DNA from: Candidatus Saccharimonadota bacterium
Lineage (GTDB): Bacteria; Patescibacteriota; Saccharimonadia; Saccharimonadales; Saccharimonadaceae
Assembly (NCBI GenBank): GCA_016866755.1
Contig: VGLK01000001.1
Span: forward strand, 124,001 to 188,000
DNA length: 64,000 nucleotides
Reading direction: 5' to 3'
Shown here: in pieces, positions 42,250 to 51,647 of the stretch
Position numbering within the stretch: position 1 is the stretch's first letter
Layout of the letters: every line of letters starts with the position of its first letter
Program-made: the position numbers and the translations under genes
The notes under the pieces: generated by a model
The model's input: only the letters and a program-made list of their open reading frames with translations
Database searches by the model: none
Told to the model about the DNA's origin: nothing

Positions 42250-44763
42250 TTACACCTCACTTAAATATGCGTCGACCGCTGGTTTGTCGCGAGCAATTAG
42301 TTCTATGCGCCCGTCAATATCACTTATACCCATTTGAATGGTGCGGCGAAGTGACGGGTCACTGAGCATAGGAGTGAAGAACGCTACGAATTCATCTCGT
42401 TGGGCTGAGGTTGACAGGGTAGAGCCAGCAAAACGCGGATAGTTATCAAAACTTTTATCGCCAGCAAAAGTTTCAAGTATCCATGGCCAGTTTTCTTGAA
42501 GCCATTGCCACGTTGCGGTGCGGCTTTCGCGACTGCGTAACAGATAGGCGATCCAGCGTGCTGCATCTTGTGGTCGTACTGTTTTAGTATCTTTTACGCT
42601 GCTAAGTAACAGAGTATGTGAAGCTGGGTGCCTTGTGCTCGTAATACCAGCGAGTAGGTCATCGCGAATTTCAGCAGAAGAGGCAGTTTTATATTCACGC
42701 AAAAGCGATTCAACAATCTCTTTATTGCCGTGGCGAACAACTGAACTTAGTATAAGTGGGCGTAATTCGGGGTTGAGCGAAGCAAGTGGCGTGGTTTCGT
42801 AGCGAGACGATGCTTCTTTAAGGGCTGTTGAATCTTCAGAATATAGCATTAATCCAATAATGGTTGGTCGCAACAAACTGTCCGACTCTGGCTCGTCTGT
42901 ACGCGCTTCCCAGCCGAGTCGTTCGTATTGGTCGCGGGCTATACGACCAGCAATCTTCTTTAGGCCTGCTTCACTTTCGCTGTCTGTGTCAACAAAAATT
43001 TTTAATTCGCCAAGTACGCTTGCCATTACACCCCATACCTGTTCGTTGGTCTCGTGGGAGTATGCTTCAAGAAGGGGAAGCAAATCGGCCGACGGAATAT
43101 AATCACCGCGCGCCAACAACGCTGCTTCGCTAAGTAGTCGCATTCGATCAATCGGGTTTCGAATCTCCCTGTCGCTAATTCGCGAAGTAAGCTCGACCAT
43201 TAAGCGTGGGTCATAGTGTGTAATAAAATGTGCGTTTGAGCTTTCATTAAGCATAAAATCGTCGCTCGTGTCGCATTCTACCGTTGGTGTGTCGAGAAGT
43301 TCGGGGAGATTGATATTTTGAGAGCCAAGCGGAATAGGCCATACGTTTTCGGAGTGCTGGTGTGGTCCAATGTAAAAGCGCTGCTGCGCGAGCGTTAGTC
43401 GATCTTCTTTTTCGGTTACATGAACTACCGGAAATCCTGGCGTCGAAATCCATTCATTCATAAGGCGGGCAACCGGCTTGTCGGTGTGTGACTCAATGGC
43501 GCGCCATAAATCTTCGCCGGTGGTATTGCTGTATGCATGATCGTTAAAGTACTGCCTAAGACCGGCTCTAAACGCATCTGTACCTACAAAAGATTGCATC
43601 ATTCGAAGCAAGCGCGCACCTTTGGCGTAAACTATTGCGCCGTCAAACAATGTAGAAATTTCGTCTGGGTGATTGACGTCCATTTTAACAGACTGTACGC
43701 CTTCAATCGCATCACGCTTTAGCGCATAGGGAACCTCGCCACTAGCAAAATCTAGCCATATATTCCAGTCGGGTTCTATTGCGTCAACGCAGATATATTC
43801 CATTACTGTGGCGAAACTTTCGTTTAACCAAAGGTCGTCCCACCACTTCATTGTTACGAGATTGCCAAACCACTGATGAGCGAGCTCGTGAGCGATAACG
43901 GTTGCAATATAGCGTTTTGACGTAATGCTTGACGAGGCTGGGTCGGCAAGTAGAGCAACTTCACGGTAAGTAATTAACCCCCAGTTTTCCATGGCGCCAC
44001 TTGAAAAATCTGGAAGCGCAACGTGATCAGACTTTGGTAGCGGGTAGTCAATTCCAAAATAATCGTTGTAAAACTCGATTGAGCGAACAGCAATATCGAG
44101 TGCAAAATTAAGGCTATCGGCCGGTTGGGCATGTGTGGCATAAATATTTACTTCAACGCCACCTTTAGTGTGCGCAGTAGCGCGCTGCAAATCTCCTACT
44201 ACAAACGCTAGTAAGTAGGTACTCATTCGCGGTGATGCTTCGAAAGTAGTTGTCGTAAGGTTACCGTTTTGTTTCTTGTGCGCTACCGGCATGTTGCCAA
44301 GCACCTGCACGCCGGTTTCGGTTGTGAGCGCAAGGTTAAAAATCGCCTTAGCCTCTGGTTCGTCTACGCACGGAAACACTTCACGCGCGTGATGGCTTTC
44401 AAATTGTGTCGCCAGTAATTCTCTCGTCTCACCTTCGTACTCAAAGTAGCATGGGTAAAGCCCGTGCATGGCATCGGTAATTTGGCCAGTATATTTGATG
44501 GTTACAATATGCGAACCAGCATCTAATGATTCGTGCGTGGCATAAATTTCATCATTTTCGCCATAAGTAACTTCTGCTTTTTGGCCGTCGATAGTAATTT
44601 GGCTGATGGTTAATTCTTTGGCGTGCAGTGCAACTTGCGATGAAGACGTGGTGCCGTGAATAGTTGCTGTCCCCTCAAATGTGCGCGCCAAGCGGTTAAG
44701 CGTTAATGAGAGATCGTAAGTGTGAGGCAGAAACTGCTCAATAAGGTGAGAAACTTTAGTCAT
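42250..44763 (-). CDS. M1-family aminopeptidase
   Basis: Zinc aminopeptidase of 837 residues that trims peptides to free amino acids, useful for a cell that imports nutrients from a host. The N-terminal beta domain takes up about 1-195. The catalytic domain has GAMENWGLITYRE (substrate recognition) and HELAHQWFGNLVTMKWWDDLWLNESFA in parts (zinc ligands His-His-Glu and the catalytic Glu, about 290-320). Tyr in the FDGAIVYAKGARLLRM region stabilises the transition state. The C-terminal ERAP-like helical domain is complete. There is no signal peptide, so it is cytoplasmic. A leaderless -10 overlaps that of the divergent HNH gene. Confidence 0.94.
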   Translation of the reverse strand: MTKVSHLIEQFLPHTYDLSLTLNRLARTFEGTATIHGTTSSSQVALHAKELTISQITIDGQKAEVTYGENDEIYATHESLDAGSHIVTIKYTGQITDAMHGLYPCYFEYEGETRELLATQFESHHAREVFPCVDEPEAKAIFNLALTTETGVQVLGNMPVAHKKQNGNLTTTTFEASPRMSTYLLAFVVGDLQRATAHTKGGVEVNIYATHAQPADSLNFALDIAVRSIEFYNDYFGIDYPLPKSDHVALPDFSSGAMENWGLITYREVALLADPASSSITSKRYIATVIAHELAHQWFGNLVTMKWWDDLWLNESFATVMEYICVDAIEPDWNIWLDFASGEVPYALKRDAIEGVQSVKMDVNHPDEISTLFDGAIVYAKGARLLRMMQSFVGTDAFRAGLRQYFNDHAYSNTTGEDLWRAIESHTDKPVARLMNEWISTPGFPVVHVTEKEDRLTLAQQRFYIGPHQHSENVWPIPLGSQNINLPELLDTPTVECDTSDDFMLNESSNAHFITHYDPRLMVELTSRISDREIRNPIDRMRLLSEAALLARGDYIPSADLLPLLEAYSHETNEQVWGVMASVLGELKIFVDTDSESEAGLKKIAGRIARDQYERLGWEARTDEPESDSLLRPTIIGLMLYSEDSTALKEASSRYETTPLASLNPELRPLILSSVVRHGNKEIVESLLREYKTASSAEIRDDLLAGITSTRHPASHTLLLSSVKDTKTVRPQDAARWIAYLLRSRESRTATWQWLQENWPWILETFAGDKSFDNYPRFAGSTLSTSAQRDEFVAFFTPMLSDPSLRRTIQMGISDIDGRIELIARDKPAVDAYLSEV

Positions 44764-44769
44764 AACTAT

Positions 44770-44777
44770 ATTATACT
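44770..44777. promoter_or_regulatory. overlapping divergent -10 boxes of the aminopeptidase and HNH genes
   Basis: Minus strand TATAAT occupies 44770-44775 and ends six bases before ATG 44763. Plus strand TATACT occupies 44772-44777 and ends nine bases before ATG 44787. The boxes share four base pairs, so polymerase can occupy only one at a time. Confidence 0.65.
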
Positions 44778-44786
44778 AGGTTTATA

Positions 44787-45503
44787 ATGTGGGGGCGAAA
44801 AAACTATAGAAAACGTCGTTTAATTGGGTTGATATTATTTGTTGCGGCTGGTGCGCTGCTTGCAGGTACGAACTATGGTGGTGTTGAGGATATAGCGCAA
44901 AATAATTCAGCACCAAAAGTACAAGAGACTACAGATACATCGAGATTAGCACGCTCGGCGCTTAATGAGTTGCCCGCAAAAGGTAGAGCTGCGAAAACTG
45001 GATATAACCGTGAGAACTTTTCTGATGGATGGGGTGAGCTGGCAGGCTGCGGTATGCGTGATGTGATTTTAAATCGTGATTTGCGTGACGTGCAGATAAA
45101 TATAGAATGCCAAGTGGTGAGCGGTGTGCTCAATGATCCGTATACAGGCAAGCAAATTGTATTTAAGCGCGGACCGGAAAGTAGCCAGATGGTACAAATT
45201 GATCACGTGGTGGCGCTTTCTAATGCTTGGCAAACTGGGGCGCAGCAACTGCCGCAGGTTCGGCGTTATGCGTTCTCTAACGATCCGCTTAATCTACTTG
45301 CAGTAGATGGCGAAACCAATAATCAAAAGGGTTCCAGCGACGCTGCCTCGTGGTTGCCGCCGCATAAGCCATTTCGCTGTCAATATGTTGCTCGGCAGAT
45401 TGCTGTAAAACAACGCTACAATTTATGGGTTACTCCAGCTGAAAAGCAAGCAATGGAAAAAGTGTTATCGCAACCCGAATGTAGCAACCAAACATTGCCA
45501 TAA
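44787..45503 (+). CDS. Exported HNH-family endonuclease (DUF1524-like)
   Basis: A 238-residue protein with a basic N-terminus and one membrane segment (about 11-28), then an extracytoplasmic domain. The HNH core is MVQIDHVVALSNAWQTGA (His140 and Asp139), NDPLNLLAVDGETNNQKG and the WLPPHKPFRCQYVARQ end. Four cysteines outside the membrane (about 88, 108, 198 and 234) could form two disulfides, supporting export. Related secreted HNH proteins degrade external DNA, so roles in nucleotide scavenging or DNA uptake are plausible. The promoter is leaderless and overlaps that of the aminopeptidase gene. Confidence 0.82.
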   Translation: MWGRKNYRKRRLIGLILFVAAGALLAGTNYGGVEDIAQNNSAPKVQETTDTSRLARSALNELPAKGRAAKTGYNRENFSDGWGELAGCGMRDVILNRDLRDVQINIECQVVSGVLNDPYTGKQIVFKRGPESSQMVQIDHVVALSNAWQTGAQQLPQVRRYAFSNDPLNLLAVDGETNNQKGSSDAASWLPPHKPFRCQYVARQIAVKQRYNLWVTPAEKQAMEKVLSQPECSNQTLP

Positions 45504-45515
45504 TATGAATAAATC

Positions 45516-45544
45516 TTGCTTAAATACACTAGGGAGGGTATAGT
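45516..45544 (+). promoter_or_regulatory. nusA promoter
   Basis: TTGCTT (45516-45521), a 17-base spacer and TATAGT (45539-45544) make a standard sigma-70-type promoter. Transcription should begin at about 45551. Confidence 0.7.
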
Positions 45545-45551
45545 AAAAGAA

Positions 45552-45581
45552 GTAGCCGGCCCCAAAGGGTCGGACTTTTTT
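45552..45581 (+). terminator. intrinsic terminator in the nusA leader (candidate attenuator)
   Basis: CCGGCCC (45556-45562) pairs with GGGTCGG (45567-45573, one G-U pair) around the loop CAAA, and TTTTTT follows at 45576-45581. It lies between the promoter at 45516-45544 and the SD AAGGAAC of nusA, so every transcript from that promoter must pass it. It could also serve as the end of the upstream HNH transcript. Confidence 0.7.
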
Positions 45582-45599
45582 ATAAGAAAGGAACTTTAT

Positions 45600-46727
45600 A
45601 TGGAAGATTTGAACATTAAACAACTTACACTTGCTGTACGTACAATTGCTGAAGAGAAAAACTTGCCAGAAGAAACAGTAATGTCGGTAATTGAACAGGC
45701 AATTGCCGCTGCTTGGCGCCGCGACAACGGTGAGCGCGAGCAAGAGGTTCGCGCAAAACTAAATGTAAACGACGGCACGGCAGAAGTATATGTTGCACGC
45801 GAAGTGGTGGAAGATCCGCTGAACGACGCAATTGAGCTAGGGGTTGATGAGGCTCGTACGCTAAAAGCTGATGCTGAAATTGGTGATATTATTGAGGAGA
45901 AATTTGAGGTTACTCAGTTTGGTCGCGTGGCTGCGCAAACTGCAAAACAAGTAGTCTTGCAACGTCTTCGCGAGGCTGAGCGTGAAGTTGTGCTGGCGGA
46001 GTTTGAGGATAAAATTGGTACGGTTATAACTGGTGTGGTGCAGCGGGTTGATCCGCGAGTGGTACGCGTAGAAATTGGTAAAGCTACCGGTATTCTGCCA
46101 CAGAGTGAGCAAATTCAGGGTGAATACTACTCAATTGGTAGCCGAATTAAAGTATTGATTAAAGATATTGAGCGCGAAAATCGTGGACCACAACTTATTT
46201 TAAGCCGCGGTAGCGAATACTTTGTGGAATACCTCTTTCGCCAAGAAGTTCCAGAAATGGAAACTGGTGCAGTAGAAATTAAGTCGATTGCTCGAGAAGC
46301 TGGTCGTCGCACTAAATTAGCAGTTCATTCGGCACTGCCTGGTGTCGATCCGGTTGGTACTTTTGTGGGCGGCCACGGAACACGTGTACAATCGGTAATG
46401 AACGAAATTGGTGACCAAGAAAAAATTGACATCGTAACATATAGCGACAACCCAAGCGACTTTATTATTAATGCCATGAGTCCGGCTGATGTAATTAGAG
46501 TTGAAGTTGACGAGACGGCGAAGCGCGCAAAAGTTATCGTAAGCGAAGACCAGCAGTCGATAGCGATTGGACGAGCCGGACAAAACGTGCGTCTTGCAAG
46601 CCGCTTAACCGGTTACGAACTCGATATTGAAACTGGGTCATCAACCCCAGAACCAACCAAAGAAACGCCAAAAAAGAACGTTGAAGATAGTTTATTCTCT
46701 GCGCTTAATGAATCCGACGAGCAGTAG
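45600..46727 (+). CDS. nusA: Transcription termination/antitermination factor NusA
   Basis: RNA polymerase-binding factor that affects pausing, termination and antitermination. ATG 45600 has SD AAGGAAC nine bases upstream; the longer frame from 45516 starts before the leader terminator. Residues 1-125 are the N-terminal polymerase-binding domain, about 130-200 the S1 domain (GTVITGVVQRVDPRVV), then KH1 (VGTFVGGHGTRVQSVMNEI) and KH2 (QQSIAIGRAGQNVRLASRLTG in parts). It ends soon after KH2 with a short Pro/Glu/Lys tail and has no C-terminal acidic repeats. Length (375) fits the short NusA form. Confidence 0.95.
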   Translation: MEDLNIKQLTLAVRTIAEEKNLPEETVMSVIEQAIAAAWRRDNGEREQEVRAKLNVNDGTAEVYVAREVVEDPLNDAIELGVDEARTLKADAEIGDIIEEKFEVTQFGRVAAQTAKQVVLQRLREAEREVVLAEFEDKIGTVITGVVQRVDPRVVRVEIGKATGILPQSEQIQGEYYSIGSRIKVLIKDIERENRGPQLILSRGSEYFVEYLFRQEVPEMETGAVEIKSIAREAGRRTKLAVHSALPGVDPVGTFVGGHGTRVQSVMNEIGDQEKIDIVTYSDNPSDFIINAMSPADVIRVEVDETAKRAKVIVSEDQQSIAIGRAGQNVRLASRLTGYELDIETGSSTPEPTKETPKKNVEDSLFSALNESDEQ

Positions 46728-46748
46728 ATAGACCAAACAATATAGTAA

Positions 46749-46775
46749 TTAGCACTCTTTACTAAGGAGTGCTAA
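46749..46775 (+). promoter_or_regulatory. CIRCE operator (HrcA binding site) upstream of clpC
   Basis: TTAGCACTC - nine bases - GAGTGCTAA is a perfect match to the CIRCE consensus. It overlaps the expected -35 (46758-46763) of a promoter whose -10 is TATTCT at 46781-46786, so bound HrcA would block polymerase until heat stress. hrcA itself is not in the window. Confidence 0.93.
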
Positions 46776-46819
46776 TTTGTTATTCTAGAGTAAGAGATAA
46801 AAAGAAATCGCGGGGGAAT

Positions 46820-49285
46820 ATGCCAGAGGATTTTCAAGAGTTTGCACCACGACTTACCGACAATGCACGAGTAAGTTTGCAGCATGCTGAAGCAATTGCA
46901 CGCTCAAGCGGCAGTGCGTATATTGGCACAGAGCATGTATTGCTCGGTGTACTCGCGCAAGGTTCATCTGTTGCGGCAAAATTTTTAGCCGACATTGGTA
47001 TTACACTTGATAGAGCCGAGCTTGCGCTTAATCTAACGCCACGTTCTCTTGTGGTAAGTACGGGATCTAAGGGTTTGTCTGAAACTGCTAAGCTTACGCT
47101 ACGTATGAGCTGGGAGCTTGCAAAAGAGTTTCAGCAAGATTACTTGGGTACGGAACACATATTGTATAGTATTTTGGTACAAAAAAATGCGCGTGCTACG
47201 GTACTGTTAAAAGATATGAGTGTAGATATTGATGAATTAAAAGGAGACATTGAACAGTTTTTTGATCGCCAGCGCAGTGAAATTGAAGCTGATATGCAAG
47301 AACCGAGTACCCAGCGACGTAAACGTAGCGGAGTACTTGCTGCATTTAGTGTTGATTTAACCGAAAAAGCCCGCGCCCAACAACTCGATCCGGTGATTGG
47401 ACGCGATGAGCAGATTGAACGAATAATTTCGGTACTAAGTAGGCGTACAAAAAACAATCCAGTGCTTTTAGGCGACCCTGGCGTAGGAAAGACGGCTGTC
47501 GTAGAAGGCTTAGCTCAGCGAATTGTAGCTGAAGACGTGCCCGATCATCTGCTTGATGTTCGGCTGCTAGAGCTTGATTTAACGGCAATGATTGCCGGAA
47601 CAAAATATCGCGGTGAATTTGAAGAGCGACTCAAAAAAGTAATTGATGAAGTCCAGCAGTCTCCGCATACAGTATTATTTATTGATGAAATTCATAGTCT
47701 TATGGGGGCTGGTGCCGCCGAGGGGGCTTTAGATGCGGCAAATATTCTTAAGCCAGCTTTAGCAAGGGGCGAGATTCGTGTGATTGGCGCGACGACACAA
47801 GATGAATATCGTAAATCTATAGAAAAAGACGCAGCTTTAGAGCGTCGCTTTCAAGTGGTGCGCGTTCCCGAACCTTCAAAAGAACTAACAGTGCGAATTA
47901 TCAAAGGCTTGCGCCTCCATTACGAAGATTACCATAGGGTTACCTTTGACGACGAGGCGATTGAACTCGCGGTTCATTTAGCCGATAAATATATTGCTGA
48001 TCGGTTTATGCCCGACAAGGCACTTGACGTAATTGACGAGGCTGCCGCGCTACTTAGGGTGAAATCTGGTCGACGACCAAGTAGAGAGCGTGATTTAAAA
48101 AAGCAGCTTTTACATCTTGAGGCGAAAATGAATGAAGCTGTAACGGCTGAAGATTATGAGCGGGCGGCGCTATATAAAATGCGCATGAGTCGTTTGCAAG
48201 AGAAACTCGACGAGGCTACACATACAAATAAGCAACCGGTGCCGCTTACACTCGATGAGCCAGCGATTGCGAGAGCCATTACTATAATGACCGGTATACC
48301 ACTTGATAGAATAAAGAAAGATGAAGCACGACAATTGCTGCGGCTTGAAAAAACTTTGGCTTCACACATTATTGGTCAGGAGGAGGCGGTAGCTCAGGTA
48401 GCAAAAGCGTTACGTCGTAACCGAAGTGGAGTTTCTGATGAGAAGCGACCAATTGGCTCGTTTATTTTTATGGGTCCAACGGGTGTTGGGAAAACACAGC
48501 TTGCAAAAGTTCTCGCACGAGAAGTGTTCGGTGATGAGAATAGTCTTATCAAAATAGACATGAGTGAGTTTAGCGAAAAGCATACCGCGGCTCGGTTGGT
48601 AGGAGCGCCCGCAGGATATGTTGGGTATGAAGATGGTGGTAAATTAACCGAAGCAGTGCGACGAAAACCGTATAGCGTACTGCTATTTGATGAGGTTGAA
48701 AAAGCGCACCGAGATATATTTAATATTTTGCTGCAAATTTTAGAGGATGGCACGCTAACAGATGCAAAAGGTCGTACGGTAAAATTTAATAACACCATTA
48801 TTATTCTTACGAGTAATTTGGGTGCCGAACGAATGCAAAAAGAAGCGTCGCTAGGGTTCGAGGCGTCAACGCGTGACGAAAAGCAGGCTGTGGAAGCGTT
48901 ACATGTGCAGAATGCTCGCCATGCGCGTGAAGCGCTAGAGAAAATGATGAGACCTGAGCTGATTAATCGGTTTGATTCAGTTGTTACATTTCATAGCCTA
49001 TCGAGGCGTCAGGTTTCGCGCGTGCTTACGATTTTACTAAACGAATTGCAGAGTAGACTTGCTCGTCAAGGGGTTCGCCTAGTGCTAACGCCGGGGGCGC
49101 GAAAAGTACTCATTACTCGTGGTTACGACAGAAAATATGGTGCGCGGCACATGCGCCAGGTTCTGCAAGATTCGTTAGAGCATTTAGTCGCAGAAGCATT
49201 GCTTAGTGGTACACTAGAGACAGGGACAGTTGCAACTATTTCGGCGAAAAAGGGTGAACTACAGCTACATGAAACACGAGAATAG
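46820..49285 (+). CDS. clpC: ATP-dependent Clp protease ATPase subunit, ClpC type
   Basis: AAA+ unfoldase that feeds proteins to ClpP or refolds aggregates. ATG 46820 follows SD GGGGGAA; the longer frame from 46769 starts inside the operator. The Clp_N repeats take up about 1-150. AAA-1 has Walker A GDPGVGKT (about 218) and [12 protein letters not shown]. The middle region holds a UVR-like coiled coil ([21 protein letters not shown] in parts), which favours ClpC over ClpB. AAA-2 has Walker A GPTGVGKT (about 552) and [11 protein letters not shown]. Length (821) is typical. The perfect CIRCE element marks it as a heat-shock gene. Confidence 0.95.
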   Translation: MPEDFQEFAPRLTDNARVSLQHAEAIARSSGSAYIGTEHVLLGVLAQGSSVAAKFLADIGITLDRAELALNLTPRSLVVSTGSKGLSETAKLTLRMSWELAKEFQQDYLGTEHILYSILVQKNARATVLLKDMSVDIDELKGDIEQFFDRQRSEIEADMQEPSTQRRKRSGVLAAFSVDLTEKARAQQLDPVIGRDEQIERIISVLSRRTKNNPVLLGDPGVGKTAVVEGLAQRIVAEDVPDHLLDVRLLELDLTAMIAGTKYRGEFEERLKKVIDEVQQSPHTVLFIDEIHSLMGAGAAEGALDAANILKPALARGEIRVIGATTQDEYRKSIEKDAALERRFQVVRVPEPSKELTVRIIKGLRLHYEDYHRVTFDDEAIELAVHLADKYIADRFMPDKALDVIDEAAALLRVKSGRRPSRERDLKKQLLHLEAKMNEAVTAEDYERAALYKMRMSRLQEKLDEATHTNKQPVPLTLDEPAIARAITIMTGIPLDRIKKDEARQLLRLEKTLASHIIGQEEAVAQVAKALRRNRSGVSDEKRPIGSFIFMGPTGVGKTQLAKVLAREVFGDENSLIKIDMSEFSEKHTAARLVGAPAGYVGYEDGGKLTEAVRRKPYSVLLFDEVEKAHRDIFNILLQILEDGTLTDAKGRTVKFNNTIIILTSNLGAERMQKEASLGFEASTRDEKQAVEALHVQNARHAREALEKMMRPELINRFDSVVTFHSLSRRQVSRVLTILLNELQSRLARQGVRLVLTPGARKVLITRGYDRKYGARHMRQVLQDSLEHLVAEALLSGTLETGTVATISAKKGELQLHETRE

Positions 49286-50273
49286 AAGTAAGGTGCAGTA
49301 CGGTGGCGCACTGGCGCGCGGTATAGTTTTTGCTGTATTTGTGATTTTGGCACTTGGCGTAATAATTTTTCATCAGAAAATATGGGACACCATACGCTAT
49401 TATTCGTATCAACCAAGTGCTGAAATAGAGCAAATTGTTAAAACCGCGGGTCTTGTGGGCGATGGTAAATTTTATTTTTATACTTCTCAGCCTAAATTGC
49501 AGCCTGCCAAAGAGTTTAATGCTTCTTGCGCTCAACACGAAGAGCAAAGTGCAATCTTAGGATGTTATAATGGCTTAACGATTGCAATTTACGACATAGA
49601 CGACGAACGCTTAAGTGGCGTTAAAGAAGTGACTGCTGCACACGAGATGCTTCATGCGGCATGGGATCGATTGTCAGCCGATGAGCAGAAGCGGCTAAGT
49701 GAGCAGTTAGAGGCGGTGTATGAACAGCACAAAACGGATAAGTTAGAGGAGCGAATGGAATATTACGCTCGTACGCAACCAGGAGAACGAGCTAACGAAC
49801 TGCACTCTATCTTAGGCACAGAGCTACGGGAAATTTCGCCAGAATTAGAGCAATACTATGCTAAATATTTTAATGACCGACAGCAGGTTGTGAATTTATT
49901 TTACCAGTACGAGTCGGTGTTCGAGGAGGTAACGAATCGTCTGCAAACGCTGTCGCAGACACTTACTGGGCAAGCAGCCTCTATTAATCAAAAAACTGCC
50001 GATTATAATGCGCAGGCTGCAACGTTAATGCGTGATATTGAACAGTTTAATTTACGCGCACAGCGTGGTGAGTTTGATTCGCAGTCGCAGTTTAACGCTG
50101 AGCGCGCTCGTTTAGTGACACGTAGCGAAGCGCTTGAGTCGTCGCGTCGGTCACTTGAGATTGAACAGCAAGCTTATAATGCGACAGTCGAAGAATATAA
50201 TCAGACAGCCGATGAGTCTAATCAACTTAATAAAATATTAAATTCCCAGCTATCCGAGGCACCGGCAATTTAA
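49269..50273 (+). CDS. Membrane-anchored HExxH putative metalloprotease with coiled coil
   Basis: A 334-residue protein of a family I do not know by name. A basic N-terminus and one membrane segment (about 17-34) place the rest outside the cytoplasm, where Cys87 and Cys99 may pair. The zinc-protease motif is AAHEMLHAAWDRL (His125, Glu126, His129). A downstream ERANELHSILGTELR could supply the third zinc ligand. From about residue 195 a long coiled coil runs to the end. The start at ATG 49269 lies inside the end of clpC (17-base overlap), so it should share CIRCE control. Activity is inferred from the motif only. Confidence 0.72.
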   Translation: MKHENRSKVQYGGALARGIVFAVFVILALGVIIFHQKIWDTIRYYSYQPSAEIEQIVKTAGLVGDGKFYFYTSQPKLQPAKEFNASCAQHEEQSAILGCYNGLTIAIYDIDDERLSGVKEVTAAHEMLHAAWDRLSADEQKRLSEQLEAVYEQHKTDKLEERMEYYARTQPGERANELHSILGTELREISPELEQYYAKYFNDRQQVVNLFYQYESVFEEVTNRLQTLSQTLTGQAASINQKTADYNAQAATLMRDIEQFNLRAQRGEFDSQSQFNAERARLVTRSEALESSRRSLEIEQQAYNATVEEYNQTADESNQLNKILNSQLSEAPAI

Positions 50274-50274
50274 T

Positions 50275-51621
50275 ATGGCAAAATCACGCAGTCAGTATGT
50301 ATGCCAAAACTGTGCCGCTAGCTATTCTAAGTGGAGCGGACGATGTGAACAGTGTGGTGAATGGAATACACTGGTTGAGCAAACGCCAATAGCGAGTGGC
50401 AGTTCGGCACTCGACCGCAGTATGCAATCTGGTAAAGTATTGACGGCGCAGCAGTTTAGTGAAATAAAAACCGAATCTGCAGTGTCTCGTCTTAAAACCG
50501 AATTTAAGGATTTAGACGAAGTGCTGGGCGGTGGTATTGTTCCAAGCGGCGTGGTGCTACTAGCTGGGCAGCCTGGAATTGGTAAAAGTACTCTACTTTT
50601 ACAAGTTACTGCAAATATCGCAACGTCACGCCGAGTGCTGTATGTAAGCGGTGAGGAATCGGCATCACAGGTAAAGCTGCGCGCTGAACGTTTGGGCGCC
50701 AATGAATCAATGCATCTTGCTTTTGCTGCCTCAACTAGCGCCGATGATATTGCTGCAACTATTCGTGGCGAGTCGTACGACTTGGTGGTGATTGATTCAA
50801 TTCAAACCATGAGCCTAAATGATATTACCTCTGCTCCTGGAACGGTTAGTCAAATTACTAACGCTAGCAATGCAATTATTCGTGCCGCTAAACAATCGCA
50901 GGCGGCAGTTATATTAGTTGGGCATGTTACAAAAGAGGGCAGTATTGCTGGACCAAAAATATTAGAACATTTAGTAGATGTAGTGCTGCAATTTGAAGGT
51001 GATCGCTATGGCGGTTTTAAAGTTGTTCGTGCGGTAAAAAATCGCTATGGCTCAACTAATGAAGCTGCCTTATTTGAAATGGGAGAACGTGGATTAAAAC
51101 TGGTTGAAAATCCGTCGGCAGCACTACTTTCGGAACGTCAGAATGCTGACGGCTCAATTGTGCTGGCAACGCTTGAAGGCACTCGCCCGCTGCTTGTAGA
51201 AATTCAAGCGCTTGTAAATTCAACTAATTTCGGCTATCCTAAGCGTACGGCAAGTGGATTCGATATAAATCGACTTAATCTACTTATTGCGGTCTTAGAA
51301 AAACGAACCAAACTGCAGCTGTCGGATAAAGACGTATATGTAAATGTAGTGGGCGGACTTAAACTACAAGATCCGGCTGCCGATATGGCGGTAGCAATGG
51401 CAATTGCAAGTGCCGCGGCGGGTAAGCGTTTAGATGATGACTGTGTAGTGTTCGGCGAACTTGGTTTAGGTGGCGAAATCCGTTCCGCGCAGAGTGCAGA
51501 GCGTCGTACGGCCGAGGCGCGTAAACTTGGTTTTAAATATGCAATTGGACCAAAATCGTCGGATAAATTTATTAAAAGCGTGCAAGATTTAAGATCGGCA
51601 CTGACAACATATCTTCAATAA
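50275..51621 (+). CDS. radA: DNA repair protein RadA/Sms
   Basis: Recombination helicase acting on branched DNA during repair and transformation. The N-terminal zinc finger is CQNC - CEQC (about residues 10-28). The RecA-like core has Walker A GQPGIGKST (about 99-107), Walker B LVVIDSIQT and the RadA-specific KNRYG motif (KNRYGSTNE). The C-terminal Lon-like domain follows (DVYVNVVGGLKLQDPAADMA in parts). At 448 residues it is complete. It starts one base after the HExxH gene stop. clpC followed by radA recalls the Firmicutes clpC-radA order. Confidence 0.96.
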   Translation: MAKSRSQYVCQNCAASYSKWSGRCEQCGEWNTLVEQTPIASGSSALDRSMQSGKVLTAQQFSEIKTESAVSRLKTEFKDLDEVLGGGIVPSGVVLLAGQPGIGKSTLLLQVTANIATSRRVLYVSGEESASQVKLRAERLGANESMHLAFAASTSADDIAATIRGESYDLVVIDSIQTMSLNDITSAPGTVSQITNASNAIIRAAKQSQAAVILVGHVTKEGSIAGPKILEHLVDVVLQFEGDRYGGFKVVRAVKNRYGSTNEAALFEMGERGLKLVENPSAALLSERQNADGSIVLATLEGTRPLLVEIQALVNSTNFGYPKRTASGFDINRLNLLIAVLEKRTKLQLSDKDVYVNVVGGLKLQDPAADMAVAMAIASAAAGKRLDDDCVVFGELGLGGEIRSAQSAERRTAEARKLGFKYAIGPKSSDKFIKSVQDLRSALTTYLQ

Positions 51622-51647
51622 ATAGTATTGAAAGAAAAAAGGAAATT

